Shown here piece after piece: positions 1-6,820 of a stretch of 13,096 nucleotides of DNA. This DNA comes from Casp-actino8 sp046091365 (GTDB lineage Bacteria > Actinomycetota > Acidimicrobiia > Acidimicrobiales > Ilumatobacteraceae): contig JBJTBM010000017.1 of assembly GCA_046091365.1 (NCBI GenBank), positions 1 to 13,096 of the forward strand, in the 5' to 3' direction. A program made the translations under genes and the position numbers. Positions within the stretch are counted from its first letter, which is position 1. The number at the start of each line of letters is the position of its first letter. Below the pieces are notes generated by a model, which was not told the DNA's origin, did no database searches, and was given only the letters and a program-made list of their open reading frames with translations.

Positions 1-3
1 CGT

Positions 4-32
4 TTGGGGACGGCACCAGTGGGCGGTATCGT
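4..32 (+). promoter_or_regulatory. Possible sigma70-type promoter of the tRNA-Ala gene
   Basis: TTGGGG (4-9) is followed, after a 17-bp spacer, by TATCGT (27-32). Against TTGACA and TATAAT these score 3/6 and 4/6. A start six to seven bases downstream would leave a leader of about ten bases before the mature tRNA 5' end at 49. The spacing is good but the -35 match is weak, so this is inference. Confidence 0.35.
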
Positions 33-48
33 TTCTGACACCCGTAAC

Positions 49-121
49 GGGGCTATAGCTCAGTTGGCAGAGCGCTTCCATGGCATGGAAGAGGTCAAGG
101 GTTCAATTCCCTTTAGCTCCA
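49..121 (+). tRNA. tRNA-Ala (anticodon GGC)
   Basis: The 73-nt sequence folds as a complete cloverleaf. The acceptor arm pairs GGGGCTA (49-55) with TAGCTCC (114-120) and includes G3:U70, the identity pair of alanine tRNAs. The D arm contains AGCTCAGTTGGCAGAGC. The anticodon stem CTTCC/GGAAG closes the loop ATGGCAT, giving anticodon GGC, which reads GCC and GCU codons. The T arm contains GGTTCAATTCC. The discriminator is A121; the next bases are CTA, so CCA is not encoded and must be added enzymatically. The 3' half of this gene is a common target for tyrosine recombinases, and one is encoded just downstream. Confidence 0.97.
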
Positions 122-155
122 CTACATAAGCCCAGCGTGGAGGCCTGAGAGGTCG

Positions 156-174
156 CCGCGAGGAGGACTCGCGG
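156..174 (+). terminator. Hairpin after the tRNA, possible terminator
   Basis: CCGCGAG (156-162) and CTCGCGG (168-174) form a perfect 7-bp stem with a 5-nt GAGGA loop, 34 bp past the tRNA. No T-run follows, so it would be a non-canonical actinobacterial terminator or a structural element of an attachment region. Confidence 0.35.
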
Positions 175-181
175 ATCCGTC

Positions 182-212
182 GGGGACACGTGGGGACACG
201 CGATGTGTCCCC
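182..212 (+). repeat. GGGGACAC direct and inverted repeats upstream of the integrase
   Basis: GGGGACAC occurs at 182-189 and 192-199 (10-bp period) and as its reverse complement GTGTCCCC at 205-212. The last two copies form an 8-bp stem with a 5-nt GCGAT loop. Their position between the tRNA 3' end and the recombinase start is where arm-type integrase binding sites or an operator are expected. The role is inferred; the repeats are plainly visible. Confidence 0.5.
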
Positions 213-255
213 GATGTCGGCACGATTTCCAAAGTCGCCTGCTAGGTGTTGTGCC

Positions 256-1383
256 ATGAGAGGTTCAGTTCGCAAGCACAAAGGCAGTTGGCAGGGCCGT
301 TACACGATCGTCGACGCGGTCACCGGGACGAGACGTCTCCGTTGTCGATCGTTCGCGACGCGGGACGAGGCGGAGCGGTGGCTCGCCCGTGAGATCGGCG
401 GCTACGTCGGCGATGTCACCGACGCGGTCGATCTCACCGTCGCCGGTCTCCTCGGCGATTGGCTCGAGGCGTCGCGTCACGATCTCTCGCCGAGGACTCT
501 TCGGGAGTATCGGCGAATGATCCCGATTATCAGCGCGGCGATCGGTCACCATCGAGTCACGAAACTGACGCCGCGCATCATGGAGCGGTGGATCGCCGAT
601 CTACGCGATCAGGGTCTCGCACCGTCGTCGATCCGCCGCTACTACCAAGTCGTCCACGCGGCGGTGACGCGGGCGGTCTCGTGGCGCTACCTCCCCGTCG
701 ATCCGATCCGGGGGACGCGCCTACCGTCCGATGATCGCGATGAGGTCCGCGTCCCGACCGATGAGGAGGTCCGCACCCTCCTCGCCGAGTCCTTCACCTC
801 GTCACTCGAGTTCGGTGTCCTGACCACTCTCGCGGTGACGACCGGCGCTCGTCGCGGCGAGTTGCTCGCCCTCCGCTGGAGCGACGTCGACCTCGACCGC
901 GCCGAGGCTCGGATCGAACGCTCGATCGCCTTCGCCGACGACGCTGACGGTGAGACGACCGTCGTGGTGAAGGCGACCAAGACGGGACGTCGAGGCGCTC
1001 GGACGATCGGTCTCACCGCGACGGCGGTCGACGCCCTGCGGCGTCTCCGCGCTCGTGCCGCCGAGGTCGCTCTCCGGACCGGCGTCCCGATCGGTGACCC
1101 GTTCATCTTCACCGACGAGGACGGCGGACCCTGGCGCCCCGACCGCGTCACTCAGGCGTGGAGTCGAGTCCGTGAGCGCGTCGGTCTCACGCACGTCCGC
1201 TGGCACGATCTCCGCCATAGTCACGCCTCGACGCTGATCGCCGCCGGAGTCCCCATCACCACCGTGTCGAGTCGTCTCGGTCACTCGTCTCCGCGGACCA
1301 CGCTGAACGTCTACGGGCACTCGATACCGGGAGCGGACCGTGAGGCCGCGGACATGATCGACCGTCTCTACGGCCTCGGATAG
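256..1383 (+). CDS. Tyrosine recombinase / phage-type integrase
   Basis: This 375-aa protein is a complete site-specific tyrosine recombinase. Residues 1-60 are an arm-binding-like N-terminus rich in K/R and aromatics. Residues 60-150 are the SAM-like core-binding domain, and about 165-375 the catalytic domain. The catalytic set is intact: R199 in TGARRGE, K242 in KATKTG, H317 and R320 in HDLRH, H343 in LGH and nucleophile Y353 in NVYGH. I chose ATG 256 because AGGTG (244-248) precedes it by seven bases and the protein then begins like other actinophage-type integrases (MRGSVRKHKGSW). The same frame is open back to 190, but that stretch runs through the repeat region. It lies 134 bp downstream of tRNA-Ala on the same strand, so integration at the tRNA 3' end is likely. 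No excisionase, phage structural gene or matching attR is visible, so the element is either larger than the window or reduced. Confidence 0.93.
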   Translation: MRGSVRKHKGSWQGRYTIVDAVTGTRRLRCRSFATRDEAERWLAREIGGYVGDVTDAVDLTVAGLLGDWLEASRHDLSPRTLREYRRMIPIISAAIGHHRVTKLTPRIMERWIADLRDQGLAPSSIRRYYQVVHAAVTRAVSWRYLPVDPIRGTRLPSDDRDEVRVPTDEEVRTLLAESFTSSLEFGVLTTLAVTTGARRGELLALRWSDVDLDRAEARIERSIAFADDADGETTVVVKATKTGRRGARTIGLTATAVDALRRLRARAAEVALRTGVPIGDPFIFTDEDGGPWRPDRVTQAWSRVRERVGLTHVRWHDLRHSHASTLIAAGVPITTVSSRLGHSSPRTTLNVYGHSIPGADREAADMIDRLYGLG

Positions 1384-1385
1384 TC

Positions 1386-1402
1386 GGCGCGCATCGCGCG
1401 CC
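1386..1402 (+). terminator. Hairpin at the integrase stop codon
   Basis: GGCGCGC (1386-1392) and GCGCGCC (1396-1402) form a 7-bp all-G/C stem with a 3-nt loop, starting three bases after the integrase stop. It is followed by a C-run rather than a T-run, so it is a probable weak or non-canonical terminator. Confidence 0.45.
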
Positions 1403-1458
1403 CCCTCCAGGACGGGGTCAGGCTACCGCCAACCCGAGTGGGGGTTCCCGTCGTGGTT

Positions 1459-1501
1459 CCGGGCGGGTTTCGCGCGCCGAGGCGTCACGAAACCCGCCCG
1501 G
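1459..1501. terminator. Strong 14-bp hairpin between convergent genes
   Basis: CCGGGCGGGTTTCG (1459-1472) and CGAAACCCGCCCGG (1488-1501) are perfect reverse complements, 14 bp each, around a 15-nt loop. It sits between the integrase (plus) and the lipoprotein whose minus-strand gene ends at 1522. It can therefore stop transcription from either side. No T-run follows on either strand. Confidence 0.7.
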
Positions 1502-1521
1502 TACGTACGCGGACGAGAACG

Positions 1522-2973
1522 TCAGCCGACGGTCGAGGCGGTGACCACGTCGTCGACGATCGTCAGGTTCACCCGGTCGCCGCGGTAGTCCGCCGTGACC
1601 GGGAAATCCTCTCCGTCCCGCGACACCACGCGCACGTCCCAACCCTTCGACTTGGCCGCTTCGGTGGCCTCGGCCTCGCTCGAACCGACGAGGGCCGCGG
1701 CGTCGACGTCGGCGATCACCGCGCCGGACGGATCAACCGCGGGATCGATCGCCGGCTCGATCACGCCCGGCTCCACGGCGATCGGCTCGGCCTGCTGCAC
1801 ATACTCGTCGGGCAACGCCGACACCGTGTACCGCGGGGTGTAGCCGTATTCGTCCTCGGCCGCGATGAAGGAGTAACCGGGAACGAGGTAGATCGAACCG
1901 TCCTGGCCGTAGAGCATGACGAGTTCCTCCTCGACGGCCACGATCGTCACCTCTTGCACCTCCAACTCGACGGGCACGTCGGTCGCGGTGACTCCGACGG
2001 TCGTTCCGTCGGCAACCGGCTCGGTGGGCACGGGAACATCGGCGGACGGGACGACCTCGCTGACAGCCATCTCCGAGACGGCCACGTCGTCGATCGCCAG
2101 ACCGACGTCCCCACGAACCAAGGGATAGGGTCTCGCGACCTGGTCGTTCAGACGCTCGAGTCCCGCCGTGGTTCCGATCCGCGGGTACTCCGCGCCGGAA
2201 ACGATGTCACCGAGGAACCCACTGGCCCAGGTGACGGCGCCCTCGGCCCCGAAACCGATGGAGACCGTCAACGGACTGCGCACTCCGTCGATCAACAGGT
2301 AGCCGTACACGCTCGCGCTCCACTCGTCGGCGTAGGTCTCGAGCACCATGTCATCGGCGTCGAGTCCCATGTCCGACACCATCGTCGCGAACAACGAGCG
2401 CGCCTCGTCTTCAGAGGGCACGTTGGCCGGGGGTTCCGGGGTCACGCACTCCACCGGCTCCGACGAGACCGTTCCGTCGGGCGACGCCCCGATGGCGCAG
2501 CCCCGACTCATCATGGACTCGTCGTACTTCGGGGAGAAGTACCAGTAGCCCGAGGCATCACCGGACGCCCAGAGCGAGTCCGTACTGCCGTCCTCGCTTC
2601 CGATGCGGTAGCCGCCACCGACGTCGGCGCCGAGTTCGACGACGTCCCCCGACACACCGAAGACCGATGCGATGGCGGTGACGTCGTCGGCCGAATAGGA
2701 GCCCGCCGACAACGAGTACGACTTGGCGTCGGAATCCAACGCCGGCAGATCCGCGCCAGCCACGAACCGCATCTGGTAAGTCGCCCACATCTTGCTCTCG
2801 CTGGCCCCGGCGGCCATTTCGGCCGAGGCGTTGGGGACGCCGCCGGAGCCGGAGACCACCAGAACGGGCGGGCCCGATGCATCGGGGTCATCGCCACACG
2901 AGGTGGCGATCAGTCCGAGGGCCGCGAACAGGGCAAGGGTGAGTGAGGGAACGTGGCGATGCTGCATATCCAT
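1522..2973 (-). CDS. Lipoprotein with C-terminal potato inhibitor I/eglin-like domain
   Basis: The 483-aa protein starts with a lipoprotein signal peptide: hydrophobic residues 11-24, then ATS|C with lipidation at C26 and a following GDD that fits surface retention. Residues 30-330 are acidic and Gly/Ser-rich, and I do not recognise them. About 330-425 is a Val/Pro/Glu/Asp-rich stalk (EPGVIEPAIDPAVDPSG). The last 56 residues (about 428-483) match the potato inhibitor I/eglin c pattern: LVG at the start, PVTADYRGDRV across the reactive loop, then a VV...VG end. By alignment with eglin (PVTLDLRYNRV) the P1-P1' pair would be Ala461-Asp462. I infer an exported serine protease inhibitor. The start is uncertain: ATG 2973 and ATG 2967 are both possible and neither has a clear ribosome binding site. 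It is the last gene of the minus-strand envelope block. Confidence 0.85.
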   Translation of the reverse strand: MDMQHRHVPSLTLALFAALGLIATSCGDDPDASGPPVLVVSGSGGVPNASAEMAAGASESKMWATYQMRFVAGADLPALDSDAKSYSLSAGSYSADDVTAIASVFGVSGDVVELGADVGGGYRIGSEDGSTDSLWASGDASGYWYFSPKYDESMMSRGCAIGASPDGTVSSEPVECVTPEPPANVPSEDEARSLFATMVSDMGLDADDMVLETYADEWSASVYGYLLIDGVRSPLTVSIGFGAEGAVTWASGFLGDIVSGAEYPRIGTTAGLERLNDQVARPYPLVRGDVGLAIDDVAVSEMAVSEVVPSADVPVPTEPVADGTTVGVTATDVPVELEVQEVTIVAVEEELVMLYGQDGSIYLVPGYSFIAAEDEYGYTPRYTVSALPDEYVQQAEPIAVEPGVIEPAIDPAVDPSGAVIADVDAAALVGSSEAEATEAAKSKGWDVRVVSRDGEDFPVTADYRGDRVNLTIVDDVVTASTVG

Positions 2974-3062
2974 CAGACGATGCCAGATACCGGCCCGGTT
3001 CCCGCCTGTTTCGGAAAGATTTTCGACGGAAAGCGACGAACGGGACCGATGTCCCCGAAGCC

Positions 3063-3290
3063 TCAGGCTCCGAACAGGGCCGCCCAACCGACGTCCCACA
3101 TCGCCACTTCGGAGCCACTGGCCGGGATTTCCCACGTGAGTGTGACGACGTTGCCGTTGACTTAAGCGGCGAGGTTGTCGGGGGCTACGAAATCCGGAGG
3201 CGTGGCCGCCATGGCCGAGGCACCGGCCAATCCAGTGAGGCTCACGGTGAGCACTGCACCGAAGGCAAACTTCTCGAGGCGGTTGTTCTT
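3063..3290 (-). pseudogene. Remnant of a small secreted protein with fibronectin III-like start
   Basis: A good ribosome binding site AAGGAG (3297-3302, minus strand) is followed six bases later by AAG (3290-3288) instead of a start codon. No ATG, GTG or TTG in this frame lies between the upstream gene's stop and that AAG. The frame reads KNNRLEKFAFGAVLTVSL and on to ASAMA|ATPPDFVAPDNLAA, a clean signal peptide (positive n-region, hydrophobic core, AMA|A cleavage). TAA follows at 3164-3162. After the TAA the same frame continues for 32 codons as VNGNVVTLTWEIPASGSEVA... to a TGA at 3065-3063. PDNLAA-x-VNGNVVTLTW is how many bacterial fibronectin III domains begin, so the TAA looks like a nonsense mutation inside one. 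The gene has apparently lost its start, gained a stop and lost most of its length. It lies 20 bp below the next lipoprotein gene, as if once in its operon. Alternatives are sequencing errors or a real 42-aa peptide with a non-standard start. Confidence 0.55.
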
Positions 3291-3322
3291 GGATGTCTCC
3301 TTTTCGACGAAATAGTCGGAAC

Positions 3323-4129
3323 CTAGCGGGTGTTGGTGGCAGAGGTGGGGATCCGGGAGTAACTGTTCTGAAACTCGTCCTGAAGCACGCGGGCCTTGGT
3401 GGTCATGGTGTCGACGACGAGGTCCTCGTCGATCACCTCGACCGAATAGGTCCAACCGTCGGGCAGGGCCAGGCGGTCGCCGAGAGTCGACAGCGATGCC
3501 TCGTCGACGGTCGGATCGAGTTGCAGGCTGTATGCCTGCATCACGTAACGATCGCCCTCCGGATCGGTGAGGAAGTACTCGGTGGATCCCGCCGCGAAGG
3601 TGAACACGCTGCGTCGGTCGACTTCCTGCCAGGTGTAGGGGCGTCCGACCGTGCTGGGATCCGAGATGTCGACGGTTGCGAGTCGGTTCATCTCGAGGTT
3701 TCCGAAGGTGAGTCGTTCCGACTCGTCGATGTCGGTCTTGACGACCGAGTCCACCAGCCACACGCGCGGACCGTTGCGCAGCACGAACAGGGCGTCCATC
3801 TGGGCGGCCAGTGGGGTGGTGTCGAGTGCCTCCCAGTCGGCCTGCGGGCAGTAGCTACGTCCCTGCGAGCCGTACACGGTCGCCTGGATGCCCGACTTGG
3901 TGGCGCGCAGAAAGAGCAATTCGCAGTACCGACTCCCGCGCACCATTGGAAAGGCGGGCTCGACGACCGCGATCGTGTCGGGTGTGGTCGTGTCAGGAGC
4001 CATCGAGTCAGGTGCGCTGGTGGCGGGCTTCGATGTCGCGCCCATCGTCGTGTCGCTCGATGAACACGAAACGAGCACGGCCCCCAGCACGATCGAACCG
4101 ACGACGCGGCGGCAGAAGTGCGCTTTCAT
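3323..4129 (-). CDS. Lipoprotein of unknown function
   Basis: The 268-aa product has a clear lipoprotein signal peptide: KAHFCRR n-region, hydrophobic residues 9-20 and lipobox LVS|C with C22 lipidated. Residues 23-58 are a Ser/Thr/Pro/Asp-rich linker with TTPDT-like motifs, typical of wall-spanning stalks. The folded part (59-268) has four further Cys-poor, beta-rich segments with many aromatic residues; I do not recognise a family. The ATG at 4129 has no Shine-Dalgarno sequence but a TAGAGT -10 element lies just upstream, which suggests leaderless translation. It is divergent from the SCO6745-type gene, with 50 bp between the two starts, and is followed by the decayed secreted-protein gene and the larger lipoprotein. 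Confidence 0.8.
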   Translation of the reverse strand: MKAHFCRRVVGSIVLGAVLVSCSSSDTTMGATSKPATSAPDSMAPDTTTPDTIAVVEPAFPMVRGSRYCELLFLRATKSGIQATVYGSQGRSYCPQADWEALDTTPLAAQMDALFVLRNGPRVWLVDSVVKTDIDESERLTFGNLEMNRLATVDISDPSTVGRPYTWQEVDRRSVFTFAAGSTEYFLTDPEGDRYVMQAYSLQLDPTVDEASLSTLGDRLALPDGWTYSVEVIDEDLVVDTMTTKARVLQDEFQNSYSRIPTSATNTR

Positions 4130-4137
4130 GGAAGAAG

Positions 4138-4143
4138 ACTCTA
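4138..4143 (-). promoter_or_regulatory. Putative -10 element of a leaderless promoter
   Basis: On the minus strand TAGAGT (TANNNT consensus) ends eight bases before the ATG at 4129, and no ribosome binding site is present. A transcript would start at or within a base or two of the ATG. Leaderless mRNAs are common in actinobacteria. I see no convincing -35, so this is inference. Confidence 0.35.
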
Positions 4144-4179
4144 ACTGTCAGTAGTAGTGTCAGAACAGGGAGGGGTGAG

Positions 4180-5043
4180 ATGGCCGATTGGACCGAACTG
4201 ACCGCACGGGCCTCGTTCGCCTCACACCGATTGATCGGTTGGATCTACTGGGACCCGCGGGCGATCGAGTTGTACACCGCGCTCGGCGTGCCGAACGGTC
4301 TCGGTTATTACGCGGCCAGTCGCGCGGCCCCACTGTTGCCCGCGGGTCCGCAGCCGGTGGCGGCCGCCTTCTATTCGATTCATCCCGGATTCTTGAAGTT
4401 CGCCATCGAGACCGCGCTGGCCCACACCACGTGGGAACGGATCTTCGATGCGCGCAACACGGCGGTCGGTGAGGGGTTGCGTCGTCACGTCCCCGAGATC
4501 GTCGACGGACTCTCGGAGATGGCACCGGCATTGTGGGCCGTGGCCGACGGTCTGCCCGAATCGGGACGGGTCTGCTTCGCGGCCCATCGACAGGCGCCGC
4601 GCCCCGACGACACGTTGGTGGCGGCCTGGCTGGCGGTCAACTGCATCCGCGAATGGCGTGGAGACACGCACTTCGCCATCCTCGCGAGTGAGGACATCTC
4701 CCGCGTCCAAGCCGGGATCCTGCACGACGCACACCTGAACTACGGAGGATGGATCGCCCAGAGTCGCGGTGCCGATGAGGCCGCGCTCGCCGAAGCCTTC
4801 GCCGATCTCGAGACCCGCGGTCTCGCCGACGGTGGAGCGGTCAACGATGCCGGATTGGCAGTGCGACAGTTGATCGAGGGGCGCACCGACGAATTGTGCG
4901 CGCGTGTATGGAAGGCCCTCGGCGCGAGCCAAACGCAAAGGTTCTTGGATCTGGTCGAACCGATCGGTGAGAGACTTTTGCGGCGCATCGACGACACCGC
5001 CGGTCCGAATTGGATGCCGGCGGCTCGCGAGCGTCGACCGTGA
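4180..5043 (+). CDS. SCO6745 family protein (HTH_67-like)
   Basis: The 287-aa protein matches the SCO6745 family of actinobacteria in length and motif order. HRLIGWIYWDPRAIELYTALGV (12-36) is followed by GYYAASRAAPL (42-52) and PVAAAFYSIHPGFLKFAI (59-76). Further on are TLVAAWLAVNCIREWRGDTHFAIL (145-168) and the DAHLNYGG segment. The family has a helix-turn-helix-like N-terminal fold, but no biochemical role that I know of. The ATG at 4180 is supported by GGGAGGGG (4168-4175) four to five bases upstream. It is the first gene of a probable two-gene operon with the DUF2855 gene, 37 bp downstream, and is divergent from the lipoprotein gene. The family call rests on remembered motifs. Confidence 0.8.
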   Translation: MADWTELTARASFASHRLIGWIYWDPRAIELYTALGVPNGLGYYAASRAAPLLPAGPQPVAAAFYSIHPGFLKFAIETALAHTTWERIFDARNTAVGEGLRRHVPEIVDGLSEMAPALWAVADGLPESGRVCFAAHRQAPRPDDTLVAAWLAVNCIREWRGDTHFAILASEDISRVQAGILHDAHLNYGGWIAQSRGADEAALAEAFADLETRGLADGGAVNDAGLAVRQLIEGRTDELCARVWKALGASQTQRFLDLVEPIGERLLRRIDDTAGPNWMPAARERRP

Positions 5044-5080
5044 CACCGGGGTATGCGGGATCGAGATCGGAGACAGCGAA

Positions 5081-6193
5081 ATGGGGGAGAACATGGAACA
5101 CGTGATCGAAGTCGACCGTCGGGCGGTCACCAACAGTCGTGTGGCGAGCTACGTCGAGAGACCGCTGACCGAGGGCGAGGTGCGCTTCGATGTCGAGCGA
5201 TTCGCCCTGACCACCAACAACATCACCTACGCGGTGTTCGGCGACGGGATGCGCTACTGGGACTTCTTCCCGGCGCCCGAGGTGCCAGAATCATGGGGTC
5301 GGGTGCCGGTGTGGGGGTTCGCCCGTGCGGTGGAGAGCCGTTGCGGATCGGTGCCGGTCGGCACGCGCGTGTACGGGTACCTGCCCATGTCGACCACCCT
5401 GGTGATGACTCCCGGACGGGTCGACGCCTCGGGTTTCATCGACACCGTGGCGCACCGCCAGCCGATGGCCACGGCATACAACCGCTACACGAACACCACC
5501 CTCGACCCCGCCGATGTGACGGCGTTGGACGACCATCGCATGGTGTTGTGGCCGCTCTTCATGACCTCATTCATGATCGACGACTTCGTCGGCGCCGGAT
5601 CGGAGGCCGCCCCCGAGTTCTTCGGTGCGTCGGTGGGAGTCATCTCGAGTGCGTCGAGCAAGACCTCGATCGCCGCCGCTCATCTGATGAAACTCCGCAC
5701 GGGAGTGACGGTGGTGGGGCTCACCTCGGTGTCGAACGCCGCGTTCGTGGAGTCGCTCGGATGCTACGACCGGGTGGTGGCGTACGGCGAGGAGTCGTCG
5801 TTGCCCCACGGTCCCGCGGTGTACGTGGACATTGCGGGGAACCAGGTGGTGACGCAGGCGGTGCACGCGCGATACGGCGACGACCTCGTTCTCAGCCTGA
5901 TCGTGGGCGGGACGCACTGGAACAACGCCGACGAGGTGGGGCCGGGCGGAATGGTGGGTCCGAAACCCGAATTCTTCTTCGCCCCGAGCCAGATCGCGCG
6001 TCGTACGAAAGAGTGGGGCCGGGACGGTCTCGAGGCTCGTGTCGACGCGGCCTGGCGTCGGTTCGCCACCTGGACCGACGGATGGTTGTCGTACCGCGAG
6101 TCAGTCGGACCAGAGGCTGTCAAGGCGCTCTACGACGCCATGGTCGACGGGATCGTCGACCCGCGGGTGGGCCACATTTGTCGCATGTCTTGA
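5081..6193 (+). CDS. DUF2855 family protein
   Basis: The 370-aa product has the layout of DUF2855 proteins. It has an N-terminal half with TTNNITYAVFGD (44-55) and WGRVPVWGFARA (72-83), and a nucleotide-binding-like segment GVISSASSKTSIAAA (186-200). VVGLTSVSN and YVDIAGN (248-254) follow, and then SLIVGGTHW (272-280). The SSASSKT motif and a predicted Rossmann-like centre resemble medium-chain dehydrogenases, so an oxidoreductase or acyl-handling role is possible but unproven. I chose ATG 5081 because GGAG (5069-5072) precedes it by eight bases; ATG 5093 is an alternative, with GGGGGAG only three bases ahead of it. The 37-bp gap to the previous stop suggests co-transcription. A hairpin follows the stop. 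Confidence 0.85.
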   Translation: MGENMEHVIEVDRRAVTNSRVASYVERPLTEGEVRFDVERFALTTNNITYAVFGDGMRYWDFFPAPEVPESWGRVPVWGFARAVESRCGSVPVGTRVYGYLPMSTTLVMTPGRVDASGFIDTVAHRQPMATAYNRYTNTTLDPADVTALDDHRMVLWPLFMTSFMIDDFVGAGSEAAPEFFGASVGVISSASSKTSIAAAHLMKLRTGVTVVGLTSVSNAAFVESLGCYDRVVAYGEESSLPHGPAVYVDIAGNQVVTQAVHARYGDDLVLSLIVGGTHWNNADEVGPGGMVGPKPEFFFAPSQIARRTKEWGRDGLEARVDAAWRRFATWTDGWLSYRESVGPEAVKALYDAMVDGIVDPRVGHICRMS

Positions 6194-6208
6194 GGCTCGG
6201 AAATGCGA

Positions 6209-6241
6209 AACGGGGGCCGACCCGATGGGCCGACCCCCGTT
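6209..6241. terminator. Bidirectional terminator-like hairpin
   Basis: AACGGGGG (6209-6216) pairs perfectly with CCCCCGTT (6234-6241), and a GGCC/GGCC pair can form inside. It lies 15 bp after the DUF2855 stop and 36 bp before the end of the convergent membrane-protein gene, so it can serve both. No T-run follows. Confidence 0.6.
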
Positions 6242-6276
6242 CGTCGAGGTGGATGAAACTGTAGGGATGCTGGCCG

Positions 6277-6585
6277 TCAGGCCCGCAGACCCTTCTGGAT
6301 CGCGCCGAACACGGCGTCCTTCAGCGGAATCATGCCGGCGATGATGGCGCCGTTCACGACGTAATTCTTCCAGTCCTGTTCCCAACCGACGCCCCAGCTG
6401 ACGAGCACGTTGGCCTCGAGCAGCCAGACGATGAGGATCGAGATGATGAGGGTCAGGTTGGCCCCGATGACCGGAATCTTCTTGATGGTGTCGCCGAGAC
6501 CGACGGTCCCGAGGATCGAGTGCAGGACGGTCATGACCGCCTCCAGCAGGATCGCCATCACGATGAAAACTGCGACTACGTACAT
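6277..6585 (-). CDS. Small integral membrane protein, unknown function
   Basis: The 102-aa protein starts directly with a membrane segment (VVAVFIVMAILLEAVMTVL, 3-21). A short loop IKKIPVIG follows, then a second segment (LTLIISILIVWLLEANVLV, 44-62). A third, weaker amphipathic stretch (VNGAIIAGMIPLKDAVFGAI, about 77-96) leads to a KGLRA tail. E15 and E57 sit inside the two main segments, unusual enough to hint at a channel or an assembly role. The ATG at 6585 is preceded by GAAGGGGAAAG at about five bases. I do not recognise the family. Holin-like small proteins share this size and topology, but no lysin gene is nearby. It is divergent from the luciferase-like gene across a 235-bp spacer. 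Confidence 0.7.
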   Translation of the reverse strand: MYVVAVFIVMAILLEAVMTVLHSILGTVGLGDTIKKIPVIGANLTLIISILIVWLLEANVLVSWGVGWEQDWKNYVVNGAIIAGMIPLKDAVFGAIQKGLRA

Positions 6586-6653
6586 GGTTCTTTCCCCTTC
6601 GGGTCTCGCGGCCTCTCGACCGCAAGCGCACCGTATGAAGACGTGCTTGCACA

Positions 6654-6669
6654 TGTGGTGGATGTCACA
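6654..6669. promoter_or_regulatory. CRP/GlxR-like operator
   Basis: TGTGGTGGATGTCACA matches TGTGA-N6-TCACA at 9 of 10 half-site bases. It lies about 70-85 bp upstream of the membrane-protein start and about 150 bp upstream of the luciferase-like start, in their shared spacer. A chance match is possible. Confidence 0.35.
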
Positions 6670-6694
6670 GAAATGACCTTGTGAACAGGTGAAA

Positions 6695-6711
6695 TCCCAC
6701 GAGGAGTGGGA
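6695..6711. promoter_or_regulatory. Inverted repeat in the divergent promoter region
   Basis: TCCCAC (6695-6700) and GTGGGA (6706-6711) are separated by GAGGA. This could be a repressor half-site pair for the luciferase-like gene 110 bp downstream. It has no known consensus that I recognise. Confidence 0.25.
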
Positions 6712-6820
6712 ATTCGGGGGTGCGACATCCTCAGCACTACTCACCGCGAGGAGTCCAGAGAAATGGGGCGTGTCCGGGCCGTGGTGGGATGATGGACACC
6801 GACGACAAGGAGGGCCGCCC

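Noticed and set aside
60..281. A 73-aa minus-strand reading frame containing ELKGIEPLTSSMP
   Set aside because: It is the antisense translation of the tRNA-Ala gene, a well-known false protein found in many databases.
122..1521. An attR copy of the tRNA 3' end just after the integrase
   Set aside because: No repeat of the sequence around 100-121 was found by eye here or elsewhere in the window.
1438..2946. A 502-aa plus-strand reading frame
   Set aside because: It is the mirror of the lipoprotein gene on the minus strand; it is His/Arg/Gly-rich with no domain, while the minus strand gives a signal peptide, lipobox and inhibitor-like domain.
3293..4063. A 256-aa plus-strand reading frame
   Set aside because: It is antisense to the lipoprotein at 3323-4129, which has a convincing lipobox.
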